This document shows, piece by piece, positions 9,490 to 18,418 of a stretch of 64,000 nt of DNA (positions are counted from its first letter, which is position 1; the number at the start of each line of letters is the position of its first letter). Under the pieces are notes generated by a model, which saw only the letters and a program-made list of their open reading frames with translations, had not been told where the DNA came from and made no database searches. The stretch spans positions 1,302,001-1,366,000 of the forward strand of contig CAKKNE010000003.1 of the NCBI GenBank assembly GCA_918797485.1. Reading direction: 5' to 3'. The position numbers and the translations under genes are program-made. The DNA comes from Pelagomonas calceolata (lineage: Eukaryota; Sar; Pelagophyceae; Pelagomonadales; Pelagomonadaceae).

Positions 9490-9869
9490 CTCAACGAGGC
9501 GAGCTCTCGGCACGGCTATGCCAACAAAAATATTGACTCAACTAAGTCTTATTGGACGCCTAGTGTCTTACTGCCGCTAGCGCGCCCGTGCGCGATCTGG
9601 ACGTTTGATATCTTCGAAGACTCCCTCACCCCCCGCATACACGTGACGTGGCTCGGATCACAGGTCCTGCTGAAACCGCCCCATCATCGAGGCAGCCAGC
9701 AATCCAAGTCATTTGCGCGCGATATTGCTTGCCTGGTGGAACTGCACAGCGAATAGAGCCGTCCACGACTGCTTTTGAGCCCCTGTCTTGCATTTGCTGC
9801 CTGCGCGCCAGTTTTGTGCACCTCGCCGAGGCACAGTGAAAGGCGGGAGCCTCGCCACAGCTCGCAGCG
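9490..9869. promoter_or_regulatory. Shared upstream region of divergent TPR and phosphate-carrier genes
   Basis: A 380-bp space between two divergent start codons with one CTAG motif (9560-9581). No gene. Probably a bidirectional promoter, inferred from position alone. Confidence 0.5.
9560..9581 (+). repeat. CTAG palindromic intergenic motif
   Basis: CTAGTGTCTTAC followed by TG and CCGCTAGC. 71 bases from the minus-strand start and 289 from the plus-strand start. Confidence 0.8.
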
Positions 9870-10832
9870 ATGAAGACACGGATACGATGCCTGCTCGCCG
9901 CGTTGATAGCAACCAACGTCGCGCCGATGCGCGGCCCCGCGCTCAGCCCGTCCGTCGCGCTCGCGCCGCGGCGACGTAAAGTAAAGCCGTACGTGCTCGG
10001 CTGCGCCGCGGCCGGCGCGCTGTCGACGTGCGTGAGCCACACGCTGACCCTGCCGCTCGACGTGCTCAAGACGCGGATCCAGAGCGACGCGGCGCTGGCG
10101 GGCATGAGCCTCGCGGCGGTCTGCCGGCGCATCGTCGCGGCGGAGGGCCCCCGCGCGCTGCTCGCGGGCTTCACGGCGAACGGCTGCGGCTACTTCATGC
10201 AGGGCGCCATCAAATTCGGGCTGTACGAGGCGTGCAAGCGGCGGATCTTCCGCGAGCTCGAGGCGCGGGGCGTCGACGGGCGGACGCGGCACCGCGTGCC
10301 GGTCTGGGTCGCGTCGTCGGCCTGCGCCGAGGTCGTGGCCTGTCTGGCCCTGTGCCCCATGGAAGCCACCAAAATTCGCCTCGTGACGGACCCGCTCTAC
10401 GCCTCGTCGACGCTCGGCGCGCTCCGACGGGTCATTTCCGAGAACGGCGTCACGTCGCTGTGGCAGGGCGTCGCGCCCATTTTGGTACGACAAGTACCAT
10501 ACACGGTAGCCAAGCTCGCGGGCTACGAGGTCATCTCCCAGCATTTGCGGAATCCGCTGGCCGCCGGTGTCTTGGCGGGCAGCGCGGCGGCCGTCGTGTC
10601 GCAGCCCGGCGACGTCGTCCTCGCGCGGCTCTGCGGCGGCTCGGCCCAGGCGCGGCTGACCGGTGTGTGTGCTTTGGAGGACGCGTCGGTCGGCGCGGTG
10701 CTGTCGTCGATTACAAACCCGGCACAGCTCTTCGTCGGCCTCTACCCGCGGGCATGTATGTGCGCGCTCGTCTGCGCGTCGCAGTTCTTCCTCTACGAGG
10801 CGCTCCGGCCGAAGGTCGTAACTTCTTCGTAG
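9870..10832 (+). CDS. Mitochondrial phosphate carrier-like protein (SLC25A3 family)
   Basis: 320 residues with three mitochondrial-carrier modules. Signatures: PLDVLKTRIQ in module 1, PMEATKIRLV in module 2 and PGDVVLARL in module 3. Sequence between them is specifically phosphate-carrier-like: GCGYFMQGAIKFGLYEA, then ALCPMEA, WQGVAP and RQVPYTVAKLAGYE. SLC25A3 proteins exchange phosphate with protons at the inner mitochondrial membrane to supply ATP synthesis. The N-terminus (MKTRIRCLLAALIATN) is unusually hydrophobic and signal-like, so targeting to plastid membranes is an alternative. No intron. Confidence 0.88.
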   Translation: MKTRIRCLLAALIATNVAPMRGPALSPSVALAPRRRKVKPYVLGCAAAGALSTCVSHTLTLPLDVLKTRIQSDAALAGMSLAAVCRRIVAAEGPRALLAGFTANGCGYFMQGAIKFGLYEACKRRIFRELEARGVDGRTRHRVPVWVASSACAEVVACLALCPMEATKIRLVTDPLYASSTLGALRRVISENGVTSLWQGVAPILVRQVPYTVAKLAGYEVISQHLRNPLAAGVLAGSAAAVVSQPGDVVLARLCGGSAQARLTGVCALEDASVGAVLSSITNPAQLFVGLYPRACMCALVCASQFFLYEALRPKVVTSS

Positions 10833-11195
10833 TCGTCTCTCTCGAGGCTCGTAGTCGCGCCCATGGCGTCGAATACGGACTTGTCCGTTTGCTAGTGTCT
10901 TACATGCCGCTAGCCCACCGTAACTTTACGTAAAGCGCAGAGCGCCAAGCGCGCGTACCGCTGCGCTTCTCTCGCTGTCGCTGGTCGGAAGGCAGCAGTC
11001 TTACCAATCAATAGTGTGCGCATCGATTGCGCTCACCTCACAGCGCATCTATTGCCTCTTTAAAACAAGGGCCACTCAGAGCGCCTCACACAGCAACTGC
11101 AGGAGCGTTGGCGCGCGAATCGCTGCATCTGAACTATATATCAGACGCGCGACCGCATTTTGCACCAAGACTGTCACGGGCTAACTGAGCGAATC
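10833..11195. other. Intergenic region between carrier and K+ channel genes
   Basis: 363 bp with one CTAG motif (10892-10914), 60 bases after the carrier stop. Several GCGC-flanked short inverted segments are visible but nothing coding. Confidence 0.45.
10892..10914 (+). repeat. CTAG palindromic intergenic motif
   Basis: CTAGTGTCTTAC, ATG, CCGCTAGC. A full-length copy, 282 bases upstream of the K+ channel ATG. Confidence 0.85.
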
Positions 11196-12842
11196 ATGGC
11201 GCAAGAGGCCAAGCGCGACGAGCCGCCGCCCCCGCCGAGCTACGACCTGGAGTCCAACATGTCCAGCATGAGCGACTCGAACATCGGGTTCCGACCGGTG
11301 GCGCGCCAGCGCTCGGAGTCCCAGCTGCCGCCGCACTGGTCCCGCCGCGCAACGCCGCCGCAGACGCGGCCGATCGAAAAAGTACGATCAACGACGATGC
11401 GCTTCCTCGACAATTTCACGCGCAGTTCCAGCACGCTGGACCCGGACTGTACGCGGACGGCAAGCGTAAAGGACAAACAGATCATGCGGTGCAAGGACAA
11501 GCAGAACCGGCTTGTGGACCGCCTCGACGCCTTCGCGCAGTCGCGCGGCAAGATCCGCATCGTGCGGCAGCACGTGTCGAACCGGCTTGCGTACCGCGAC
11601 GTGTTCCATTCGATTGTGGAAGCCCCTCTGCGCAAGATCATCCCCGGACTTACATTACTGTACCTCGTCAACTGCATATTCTTCGCGCTGCTCTGGTGGG
11701 CGGCGAGCAAGAATTGCGACGTCGGCATCCGGAACTTTAACAACGCGTTCATCTTCTCTACGTTCACCATAATGACGATCGGCTACGGGACGCGCGACGT
11801 GTTCTTCGACAACTGCTGGGAGGCCTCGGTCTTGATCTTCCTGGAGTCCATCGTCTCGATCCTCCTCGATTGTATTAGTCTGGGCATCGTCTACAGCCAC
11901 ATTTCCTCTGGGCGGCGGCGCGCGACGTCAATTCTGTTCTCGGACCGCGCGGTCATCCACCGCGTCCACGGCGAGCTCTTCCTTGCCTTTCAAGTGGTAG
12001 AACAAAAAAAACATCCATTGGTGGAAGCCCATGTGCGGTGCTACGCCGTGCGCGACGAGACGGACGCCTGGGGTAGACGGGTCGAGTTCCAGCCCTGCGC
12101 CATGCGCCTCGAGAAGCCGGACGACGAGATGGGCGCGATGCTCTTCCTGTCGCTGCCGTCGCTCGTCGTGCACCGGTTGGATGCGTGGTCTCCACTGGTC
12201 CCCCCGGATTGGTGGGTCGAGGCCTACTACCGCCGTAAACGAGGGGACGCGCCGCGCAAGACGTCGGTCGTCGACGACGCGGCCTCGTTCGCGGACTTCG
12301 CCGAGTACGCGTATCGGTACCCGGCGCCGCTGCGGCGCGCGTCCGACGCGGAGGCGGGGTATAGGACGTCGCGGCGGTGCAAGATCTGTGGGCAAGGTTT
12401 TGAAACGATTCGGGACCTGCGGCTCCACCACGCCGACGAGCATCCGAACGAGCCGCTCGACTGCCCGAAGCCGTCGACGCATGACCCTGAGGTGATCAAG
12501 GTCGTCGTGCGGCGTCGTACATACTATTGGGGACCGCCTCGACGCCGTCGACGCGTGCCGCCATCGCAGGCCTACATGTCCGAGTCGCGCGTCGAGATCA
12601 TCTGCTTGGTGGAGGGCGAGGACTCGATCATGTCGACGTGCGTCCGCGGGCTCCACTCGTACCAGGCGCCTCCCTTAAACGCCTGGGACGACTTCGCGCA
12701 GAGCGACATCGCCTGGGACGCTGCCTTCGCGCCGTGCGTCACGAGGCTTCCCAATGGAAGCTGTCAAGTGGACTTCGACGCCTTGCACGATCTGGTGGAT
12801 GTGCGGGACGCGCACCCGCCGCCTCCGGTGTCGCAGTCGTGA
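11196..12842 (+). CDS. Inward-rectifier (Kir)-type potassium channel with embedded C2H2 zinc finger
   Basis: 548 residues from the ATG at 11196. Two membrane helices flank a pore loop: TM1 near residues 150-170 (LTLLYLVNCIFFALLWW), selectivity filter TIGYG at about 193-197, TM2 near 207-235. The C-terminal half follows the Kir cytoplasmic beta-sandwich (AVIHRVHGELFLAFQVVEQ; later SRVEIICLVEGED; W-DDF near the end). Between these blocks, residues ~395-416 form a C2H2 finger: CKIC, twelve residues, H, four residues, H. Kir channels conduct K+ at cell membranes as tetramers; gating depends on the cytoplasmic domain. A zinc finger here is unusual. No intron, so it is not explained by a mis-joined exon. 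Confidence 0.88.
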   Translation: MAQEAKRDEPPPPPSYDLESNMSSMSDSNIGFRPVARQRSESQLPPHWSRRATPPQTRPIEKVRSTTMRFLDNFTRSSSTLDPDCTRTASVKDKQIMRCKDKQNRLVDRLDAFAQSRGKIRIVRQHVSNRLAYRDVFHSIVEAPLRKIIPGLTLLYLVNCIFFALLWWAASKNCDVGIRNFNNAFIFSTFTIMTIGYGTRDVFFDNCWEASVLIFLESIVSILLDCISLGIVYSHISSGRRRATSILFSDRAVIHRVHGELFLAFQVVEQKKHPLVEAHVRCYAVRDETDAWGRRVEFQPCAMRLEKPDDEMGAMLFLSLPSLVVHRLDAWSPLVPPDWWVEAYYRRKRGDAPRKTSVVDDAASFADFAEYAYRYPAPLRRASDAEAGYRTSRRCKICGQGFETIRDLRLHHADEHPNEPLDCPKPSTHDPEVIKVVVRRRTYYWGPPRRRRRVPPSQAYMSESRVEIICLVEGEDSIMSTCVRGLHSYQAPPLNAWDDFAQSDIAWDAAFAPCVTRLPNGSCQVDFDALHDLVDVRDAHPPPPVSQS

Positions 12843-12905
12843 ACTGCGACACTGAGGGCCTGGGGCTGTGCTTTAATTGAATTATCTATAACATGACCCG
12901 TCGAT

Positions 12906-12933
12906 TAACATATCCCGTCGGCGGGATATGTTA
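12906..12933. terminator. Perfect 12-bp-stem hairpin between convergent genes
   Basis: Left arm TAACATATCCCG (12906-12917), loop TCGG, right arm CGGGATATGTTA (12922-12933). It lies 64 bases past the K+ channel stop and its right arm contains the hydroxylase stop codon (12931-12933, minus strand). A role in 3'-end formation or transcript separation is inference. Confidence 0.65.
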
Positions 12934-13876
12934 TCTACTACTACGCGGCGCGTAGAGCCACCCGAAGATGGAGTAGCGCGACCGGTCTCCCGTCACTTTC
13001 GTGACCTCGTGGAGGCGCGGCACCTGTGTGGAAATCAAATTTCGGGCGCCCCACGCCATCGGCGCGATATTTTCTCCGTAGCTCCGTCTGCTCGATGGCG
13101 TGAAGTTTCCAGGCCATCGACGCGACGTTGTCGCCGATCGCGTCGGCTCGATGGCGTGGAGCGTCACAAAGGTCCACGCAATATTTCTCAGGATAATCTA
13201 ACTCACTGGTTGACTTCCACACAGCTCTCACGCGAAACGCGACGAGCGTGTTGTGGACCGGCGCGAGGCGCCGACCCGTCGCGTGGTCCACGAAGAGCCC
13301 GCCGAGCGAGGCGTCCCAGGTCGGCTCGCCCGTCAGGTAGTACACGAGCGCTATTCGGCGCTCGTGCGGCACGCCGTCTATCTCAACTACGGCGGCGTCG
13401 TCGTGTTTGACGATGTGGTCGCCTCGGCCGTAGCGCCCGAGCTGCAGCCGCGGGACTAGCCGACGCGCCCGCAGCCACTCGCTCGGGGCCACGCTCTCGA
13501 GCACGCTCTGTATTAGCGCCTCGACGTCGGCGTCCGGCGCGTCGACGCCTCCGTCGCCGACGGCGTAGCTGTGCCGCGTCGTATTCGTTTTTTTGCCGTG
13601 GGCCTTTGCGTCTGTCTTGGCCGACGAGCGGCGCCAGGCCTCCTCTGGCGCTTGCCTGACGAGGTCCGCGGCGGCAGCGGCCGCCTCCGGTGGCAGGAGT
13701 CCAGAAATGCGCACGAACCCGCCGGCGAGCGCGCGCGCGGCGATGCATGAGCCGTCTACATCGTCGCGCCGCCGTTTTTTGCCTGCTTTCTTGTGTTTTT
13801 TTGCTTTCCGTTTTACTGGCGGAGGCACCCAGCTCCCGCCGAGAGGCGCGGCCGCGGCAGCTAGCGCGTCATCCAT
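12931..13876 (-). CDS. 2-oxoglutarate/Fe(II) dioxygenase, prolyl 4-hydroxylase-like, one introner intron
   Basis: Coding exons are 13232-13876 and 12931-13023 (minus strand), 245 residues. A Lys/Arg-rich N-terminus is followed by a double-stranded beta-helix with iron ligands H158 and D160 (KHDD). Splicing joins ...LVAFR to VPRLHEV; this is the normal sequence around the distal iron-binding His, here H220, which lies on exon 2. If the intron is retained the frame stays open but the distal His block is replaced by unrelated sequence. The family hydroxylates proline or other residues using O2 and 2-oxoglutarate. The start at 13876 is chosen because the open frame further upstream (to 14116) looks non-coding; this is uncertain. 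Confidence 0.85.
13024..13231 (-). mobile_element. Introner-type intron, 208 bp, in the dioxygenase gene
   Basis: On the minus strand the intron begins GTGAGAGCTGTGTGGAAGTC and ends GATTTCCACACAG. Terminal repeats are CTGTGTGGAARTC and its complement. The 5' splice site lies in the 8 bases before the left repeat, presumably the altered target-duplication copy; the downstream copy starts GTGCCGCG. The interior contains the CACGCCATCGA / TCGATGGC palindrome elements common to this family. Splicing restores AFR-VPRLHEV. Confidence 0.9.
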
Positions 13877-14139
13877 TGATGCGCCCTTGAGGGCAGCTTG
13901 CAGCCAGTGCACCACCCAAGGTGGCAAGTTTGAGGAATCGATGCGGCGAAACAGCGCGAACCGATTGATAGTTGATCGCTTGAGTTTCTGAGCAGCGATG
14001 CGAGATTGGAACCGCTCGCTCCGAGGTGCAGCCCGGCTGCACTCGACAAGCTTGCAAGCTCTCAGACTAATGTGCGGGTCGTACGGCTCTACGACGAGAC
14101 AAATGTAGCAACACACCAGGATTCATCACAATCATATTA

Positions 14140-15351
14140 TTAAAACTCCTCCGCTGGAGAAGAATCGACCTCGACCTCGGCCAGCGCCCCCGCGTCCAGC
14201 GCGTCGACCGCGGCGACCTCGGTCGTCGCGAGGGACCGCCGCGACGCGACGAGGTACAAGTCCACAGCGAGCAGGAGCGCGAGGAACAGTTGCACGGGCC
14301 ACCAGCGGAACGATTTGGCAGGTTCTGGCGGCGGCGGCGGCGCGGCGCGCGCGTCCATGGCGTCTAATTTCTCAGAAGCATCCTGTTCGCCGCCAGCAAT
14401 CACGTCGGCGAGAGCGATGCCCCGGGCGGTGCGAGGAAACGCGCGCCGCGGCACGCCGACTTCTTCGAGCGCCGCGGCTGGGTCGGCGCCGCCGCACACG
14501 ACAAACTGCAGCAATTCCCTCGTCTCCGCGTCGAGGATGGGCTCGACGACGCGCCACGCTGCTCTCGCGACCAAAGGAGCGTCGATGACGACGTTGCGCC
14601 AGACGGCGTCCGCGTACATCCGTTCCGTGAGGCGCGCGTAGGCCGAGGCCAGCGACACCGTTTCTCTCCTTGCAAGAGCAGCATAGGACGCGTCCTCGCA
14701 GTCGCAGACGAAGACGCACTTGTAGACGCGGTGCGGGCCCCGCTTCCTCTGACACGCGGACAGGCGCTGGAGCGCGTCCAATGCTTGCACGCGCAGCCTT
14801 AGTACAGCATCGATCGGCATCTCCAGCAATCGGTCAAAGTCCACGTCCTTGACCCGCTCGACCACAATCAGGTGGCCCCACGGGTCCCGTCCCACGATCT
14901 CCGTCGGCCAGATCGCTCTGTGAAAGTCCGTGGGCGACAGGGACCCGCCGAGCGGCGGCTCGGGCGTCGTTCTATATCTGGCCCTTAGCGTCGTGACCTC
15001 CTCTATAATACATCGCTTGCGCTCGCCGTCGGCTCTTCGAAAGCCCCTCACCAACCGCAGGAAGAGGAGGTCGTCCCGCCTCAGCTCCGTCTTCGCCGTA
15101 TCACTCAAAACCTTCCAGAGCGCGTCGCGCTGCGTCCCTTCGTCGGCCGTCCAGCCCTCGCTCTCGCTCGGCCGCTCGAAGCGCCGCGGCGCCGGCGGCT
15201 GCTCGTCGCTCTCCTCCGTCAAGTCGTCCTCGGAGAAGGTCCGCCGCAGCGGCGTCGGGTAGCCCAGCGCCGCGGCGGTCGCCGGGAAGGTTTGAGTGGT
15301 CTGCTCGGTGAGCTCGTCGGTGAGCTTGCTGAGGTCGAAGTAGCTGCTCAT
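14140..15351 (-). CDS. SEC14/CRAL-TRIO lipid-binding protein with C-terminal membrane anchor
   Basis: 403 residues from an ATG at 15351. Residues ~92-127 look like the CRAL-TRIO N-terminal helical motif (LLFLRLVRGFRRADGERK), and ~142-310 like the lipid-binding lobe (DPWGHLIVVERV, then helices and VYKCVFVCDCED). Residues 350-369 are a transmembrane helix (WPVQLFLALLLAVDLYLVA). Sec14-like proteins exchange phosphoinositides and other lipids between membranes; a tail anchor would fix this one on an organelle facing the cytosol. N-terminal 90 residues are acidic and probably disordered. Ligand unknown. Confidence 0.82.
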   Translation of the reverse strand: MSSYFDLSKLTDELTEQTTQTFPATAAALGYPTPLRRTFSEDDLTEESDEQPPAPRRFERPSESEGWTADEGTQRDALWKVLSDTAKTELRRDDLLFLRLVRGFRRADGERKRCIIEEVTTLRARYRTTPEPPLGGSLSPTDFHRAIWPTEIVGRDPWGHLIVVERVKDVDFDRLLEMPIDAVLRLRVQALDALQRLSACQRKRGPHRVYKCVFVCDCEDASYAALARRETVSLASAYARLTERMYADAVWRNVVIDAPLVARAAWRVVEPILDAETRELLQFVVCGGADPAAALEEVGVPRRAFPRTARGIALADVIAGGEQDASEKLDAMDARAAPPPPPEPAKSFRWWPVQLFLALLLAVDLYLVASRRSLATTEVAAVDALDAGALAEVEVDSSPAEEF

Positions 15352-15682
15352 TTTTGTGGTGTCCAGAGAGCAGGTTCCAGCGCTCGCTGTTGGTTCAAAT
15401 TTGGCGCAGTGCTGCGTGCACCGTCAGAGCTTACACTTAGCGTGTTTACGCGTGCATGCTGTACGCAAGGCCATCTATATCCGTGCCGATGCCAAGCCGA
15501 GCTAGAAAGCTAGTGCGTCTAAGACGCTAGTGATCGTTGAGGCCCGGAGCGCCAGCCAGCCAGTACTTCACGTACTCACGCGTGGCAGACGCCCGCGAGT
15601 CGTACTGCTGTCTTATTGATCGCGCTGCGCGCCGCGACTCGCTTACTTTTGTGTGCAGCGGTCTCGCCAACACAACTTCACA
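15352..15682. promoter_or_regulatory. Upstream region of divergent Sec14-like and plastid-type genes
   Basis: 331 bp between divergent starts. It contains CTAGTGCGTCTAAGACGCTAG (15510-15530), a more symmetrical relative of the CTAG motif. No gene. Confidence 0.5.
15510..15530. repeat. Variant CTAG palindrome
   Basis: Left half CTAGTGCGTCT and right half AAGACGCTAG are nearly exact complements, making this the most palindromic relative of the intergenic motif. Membership of the same family is likely but not certain. Confidence 0.5.
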
Positions 15683-16564
15683 ATGGCACGCCATCGCCGC
15701 GGAGCACGACGGCGGGCGCTAGCAGTCTTATCCAGCGCAAGCGCGCTGCAGTGCCCGCAGCCGCCGCGGCGCCGGACGGTCCGTTTCAGCGACGCCACGC
15801 CGCCCGAGGCCGAGACGGTCGTCGAAGAGGCGGTGGTAGAGCCGCAGATGGTCGCGGCGCCCGTCGAGACGCCGGAGGAGCGCGCGGCGCGCGACGAAGA
15901 TGGCCCTTTGAAGGAGTTCGACTGGGACGCCCACCTCGCGAGGATCGAAGCGGACGACGAGGAGGCACGAGCGGCGGCCGCGGAGGAGGAGCGCCAGGCC
16001 TTAGCCGGTGGTGATGAATACCTGGCGGACGATCTCGACCAACTCCAGCCCGAACCGGTCGTCGACGACGAGCCCGAGTTCCTCAAGCCGAGGTGGGACG
16101 AGGTCGATCCCGCCGATGTCGACTTCCGAAACCCGCCCGCGTCGCGCGGCGCGACGTGGTCGCGCATCCACATAAAGTCGGACTGGTGGCAGTTCGAGGA
16201 CGGCGAAAGGCTGAAGACCGAGGAGGGCTGGGAGCGGTTTGATCATCGGGGCTACTCCGTGCCCGAGGGTCTTTTTGAACCTACGTTGGAGTTTACGTAC
16301 GGGAAGTTGGATCTGGACGTGGTGGAGCGCATCAGACCGGCCATGGACATCCTGTCGGGCTGTTCTTTATTGGAGGCGGCCGATGGTATTGTTAGAATCA
16401 AGTACATGGGCCCCGCGCGGAACCGCGTCGGCGTCGAGGCCTACGCCACTGGTTTAGTGGGGGACCTGTACCCGGAGATGACCTCTCTAAAGTTCGAGGC
16501 GCGCTTCGTGTCGGACTACCTTGATGGAAGTAGTGCGCATGCGATGGACGGGTGGCGGCAGTAG
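15683..16564 (+). CDS. Conserved-looking protein with plastid-type presequence, function not recognised
   Basis: 293 residues from the ATG at 15683. The first ~30 residues are Arg/Ala/Ser-rich with a short hydrophobic core (RRALAVLSSASALQC), compatible with an organelle presequence. Residues ~35-140 are acidic and low in complexity. The last ~140 residues look folded (DWWQFEDGERLKTEEGWERF, LDVVERIRPAMDILSGCS, IVRIKYMGPARNRVG). I do not recognise the domain. The gene starts 331 bp from the divergent Sec14-like gene and has no intron. Confidence 0.7.
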   Translation: MARHRRGARRRALAVLSSASALQCPQPPRRRTVRFSDATPPEAETVVEEAVVEPQMVAAPVETPEERAARDEDGPLKEFDWDAHLARIEADDEEARAAAAEEERQALAGGDEYLADDLDQLQPEPVVDDEPEFLKPRWDEVDPADVDFRNPPASRGATWSRIHIKSDWWQFEDGERLKTEEGWERFDHRGYSVPEGLFEPTLEFTYGKLDLDVVERIRPAMDILSGCSLLEAADGIVRIKYMGPARNRVGVEAYATGLVGDLYPEMTSLKFEARFVSDYLDGSSAHAMDGWRQ

Positions 16565-17224
16565 GTCCGGCGCGTGTCTAACTGAACTTGAAGTTATAGT
16601 CTACTTGTTTTTGCCTCTTGCGTCGCCGCGATGGCGTCGATCGGCCTGCGTAGAGCCCGCGAGTCCGGACGCGTTGCCTTGCGTCGCCTCGATGGCGTCG
16701 ATGGGGTTGCGCAGAGCCCGCGAGTCCGGACGCGACGGTCGCAATAACCACGCTCTTGTGCTCAAGACTGCCGCGGCGACTCGGAGGACCGCAACATGAT
16801 CGCCGCGGCGCCTATTCCGTGCATCGAATGTGGTGCGGGTTTTTCGGCTTGGTTTTCGGCGCGAGTACCTCTCTGAGCCGTCGACGCAGGCTAAAGGACG
16901 GCCGTAGACGAGTGATAGAGGCGTTTTTAGAGCAGACGCTGTGTGAGCCAAAAACAGGCACTGTGATCAGCCCGCCGTCGCTGTGCCCGTGCTCGTGCCA
17001 TGGCGAGCAATTTACTGGGCACTCGCCATGAGAGGCTCGTGTTGCAGTGTAGATTCAATCGCAAAGGAGAACGGAGGTTGCAATCCCCTCTGTAAACGAG
17101 AGCAGAGACGTCAAGATTAAAGTAAATCGGGCACAATTCGCGCGCCGCAATTGCGCAAGGGCCCATAGAGCTGTATTTGGTTCTTCCAGGCCCGCTGGGC
17201 CGCTGGCCCAAATCCGCGGCCCGG
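16565..17224. other. Intergenic region with a two-copy tandem repeat
   Basis: 660 bp without a credible gene. A ~56-bp unit occurs twice (16618-16673 and 16679-16734). The rest shows no recognisable feature apart from the expected promoter of the next gene. Confidence 0.5.
16618..16734 (+). repeat. Two-copy tandem repeat, period 61 bp
   Basis: Copies at 16618-16673 and 16679-16734 share TTGCGTCGCC, CGATGGCGTCGAT and GAGCCCGCGAGTCCGGACGCG with a few differences. The CGATGGCGTCGA part resembles the internal palindrome of the introners, so it may be a relic of one. Confidence 0.75.
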
Positions 17225-18418
17225 ATGGCCCAAAAAAACGAAGTCGTCCGACACCGCACCGCTAAAAGAAACACAAGAAACGGGGCGCCCGCCGGCACCG
17301 ATCGAGGCCTGCCGGCACCGAATCGACGCAACGCCGTCACCGAATCGACACCACACAGGTATCCAAGCACGCTAGGCATCGACTTCCGCAAGCTCGGCCC
17401 CGAAGCTTTAAGGACGTACGTGAACCGCTACCGCTTGGATGCCGCCCCGGACGCGCCCGACAGCGAGCTAGCAAAAGTAGTAGCCAAGCACTTCGAGGCG
17501 ACGCCCGTCGACGAGGAGGCCATCGTGGCCCGGTTTTTCGAGCATCTTGATGACGTCGACGCGGCCAGGGCGGGCGAGAACGACACGGGCGTCGCGCGCG
17601 TCCACGAGCAGGTCGCGGCCAAGGTCAGTACGACGGACGAGAACGGGTCCTGGATTCTAGCGAGCGTCGTGCGTTATGACGCTACTTCCGACGCCTACGC
17701 GGTGCAGGACGAGGACGACCAGAAGATCTTGGAGCTGCCGGCGTCGCGCATCCGCAGACTGGGCGTTGCGGATGACAACTTAGATGAATTGCAGAAGGGT
17801 GAGAGAGTGGTAGCAATCTTCCCCGAGACGACGTCGTTCTACCGCGCGATGGTCTCGAAGGCCCCCAAGCGCGGGCCGGGCGGTTCACCACCTAGGGAAG
17901 TCGTCCTGAAATTCGAGGACGACGAGGACGACAGTGGAAGGACGCCTCATAGAAGAGTGTCATTGCGCTATGTGTTGCGAGAGCGGCCCCAAGCCAAGGC
18001 GCCGCGGCCTCCCCCCAGACCGCGCCCGCCGCCGCAGCCCAAGAACACGGAGCCCCAGCCGGCCACGGCGGCCCTGCCGACGCCGCGGCCGCCCCAGGGC
18101 CAGGCCTGGGCCGACAAGGCAAGTGGAGGCGCCCCGGCCGACGCCGACGTCGCCGCGCGGCCCGGCGGCGCGACCTACTCCGACATGATCGCCCACGCCC
18201 TCAAGAAGCTGCCCGACGAGCACGGCGACTTCAAGGACATCTGCAAGGTCATCGAGCAGGACTTCTTCGAGCAGCTGAACTGGAAGCTCGAAAGTGATTT
18301 GAGAAAGACGCCGGTCTGGAAGTCGTCCGTGCGCAAGATCCTCTACTCGAACGCGCGCTTCCGCCACAACCTGCCCGCGGCCGACAAGAACATCTTCACG
18401 TTCTCGGCCTACGCGTGA
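17225..18418 (+). CDS. SAP30-like Sin3-binding plus SGF29-type double Tudor chromatin protein
   Basis: 397 residues from the ATG at 17225. Residues ~52-112 resemble the SAP30 Sin3-binding domain (KLGPEALRTYVNRYRL, then ELAKVVAKHF and PVDEEAIVARF). Residues ~129-250 match the SGF29 C-terminal double Tudor: WILASVVRYD, a second half with VVAIFPETTSFYRAMV, and an FEDDEDD-to-VSLRYVL end; this domain reads H3K4 methylation in SAGA. Residues ~321-397 form a winged-helix-like segment ending WKSSVRKILYSNARF, reminiscent of forkhead helix 3. SAP30 belongs to a histone-deacetylase complex, SGF29 to an acetyltransferase complex, so one chain carrying both modules is notable. Confidence 0.8.
   Translation: MAQKNEVVRHRTAKRNTRNGAPAGTDRGLPAPNRRNAVTESTPHRYPSTLGIDFRKLGPEALRTYVNRYRLDAAPDAPDSELAKVVAKHFEATPVDEEAIVARFFEHLDDVDAARAGENDTGVARVHEQVAAKVSTTDENGSWILASVVRYDATSDAYAVQDEDDQKILELPASRIRRLGVADDNLDELQKGERVVAIFPETTSFYRAMVSKAPKRGPGGSPPREVVLKFEDDEDDSGRTPHRRVSLRYVLRERPQAKAPRPPPRPRPPPQPKNTEPQPATAALPTPRPPQGQAWADKASGGAPADADVAARPGGATYSDMIAHALKKLPDEHGDFKDICKVIEQDFFEQLNWKLESDLRKTPVWKSSVRKILYSNARFRHNLPAADKNIFTFSAYA

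Noticed and set aside
9560-9581. CTAG palindrome as a bacterial-type terminator or part of a tRNA
   Set aside because: The halves pair only over six or seven bases with no U-run, and most copies lie upstream of starts rather than only at gene ends.
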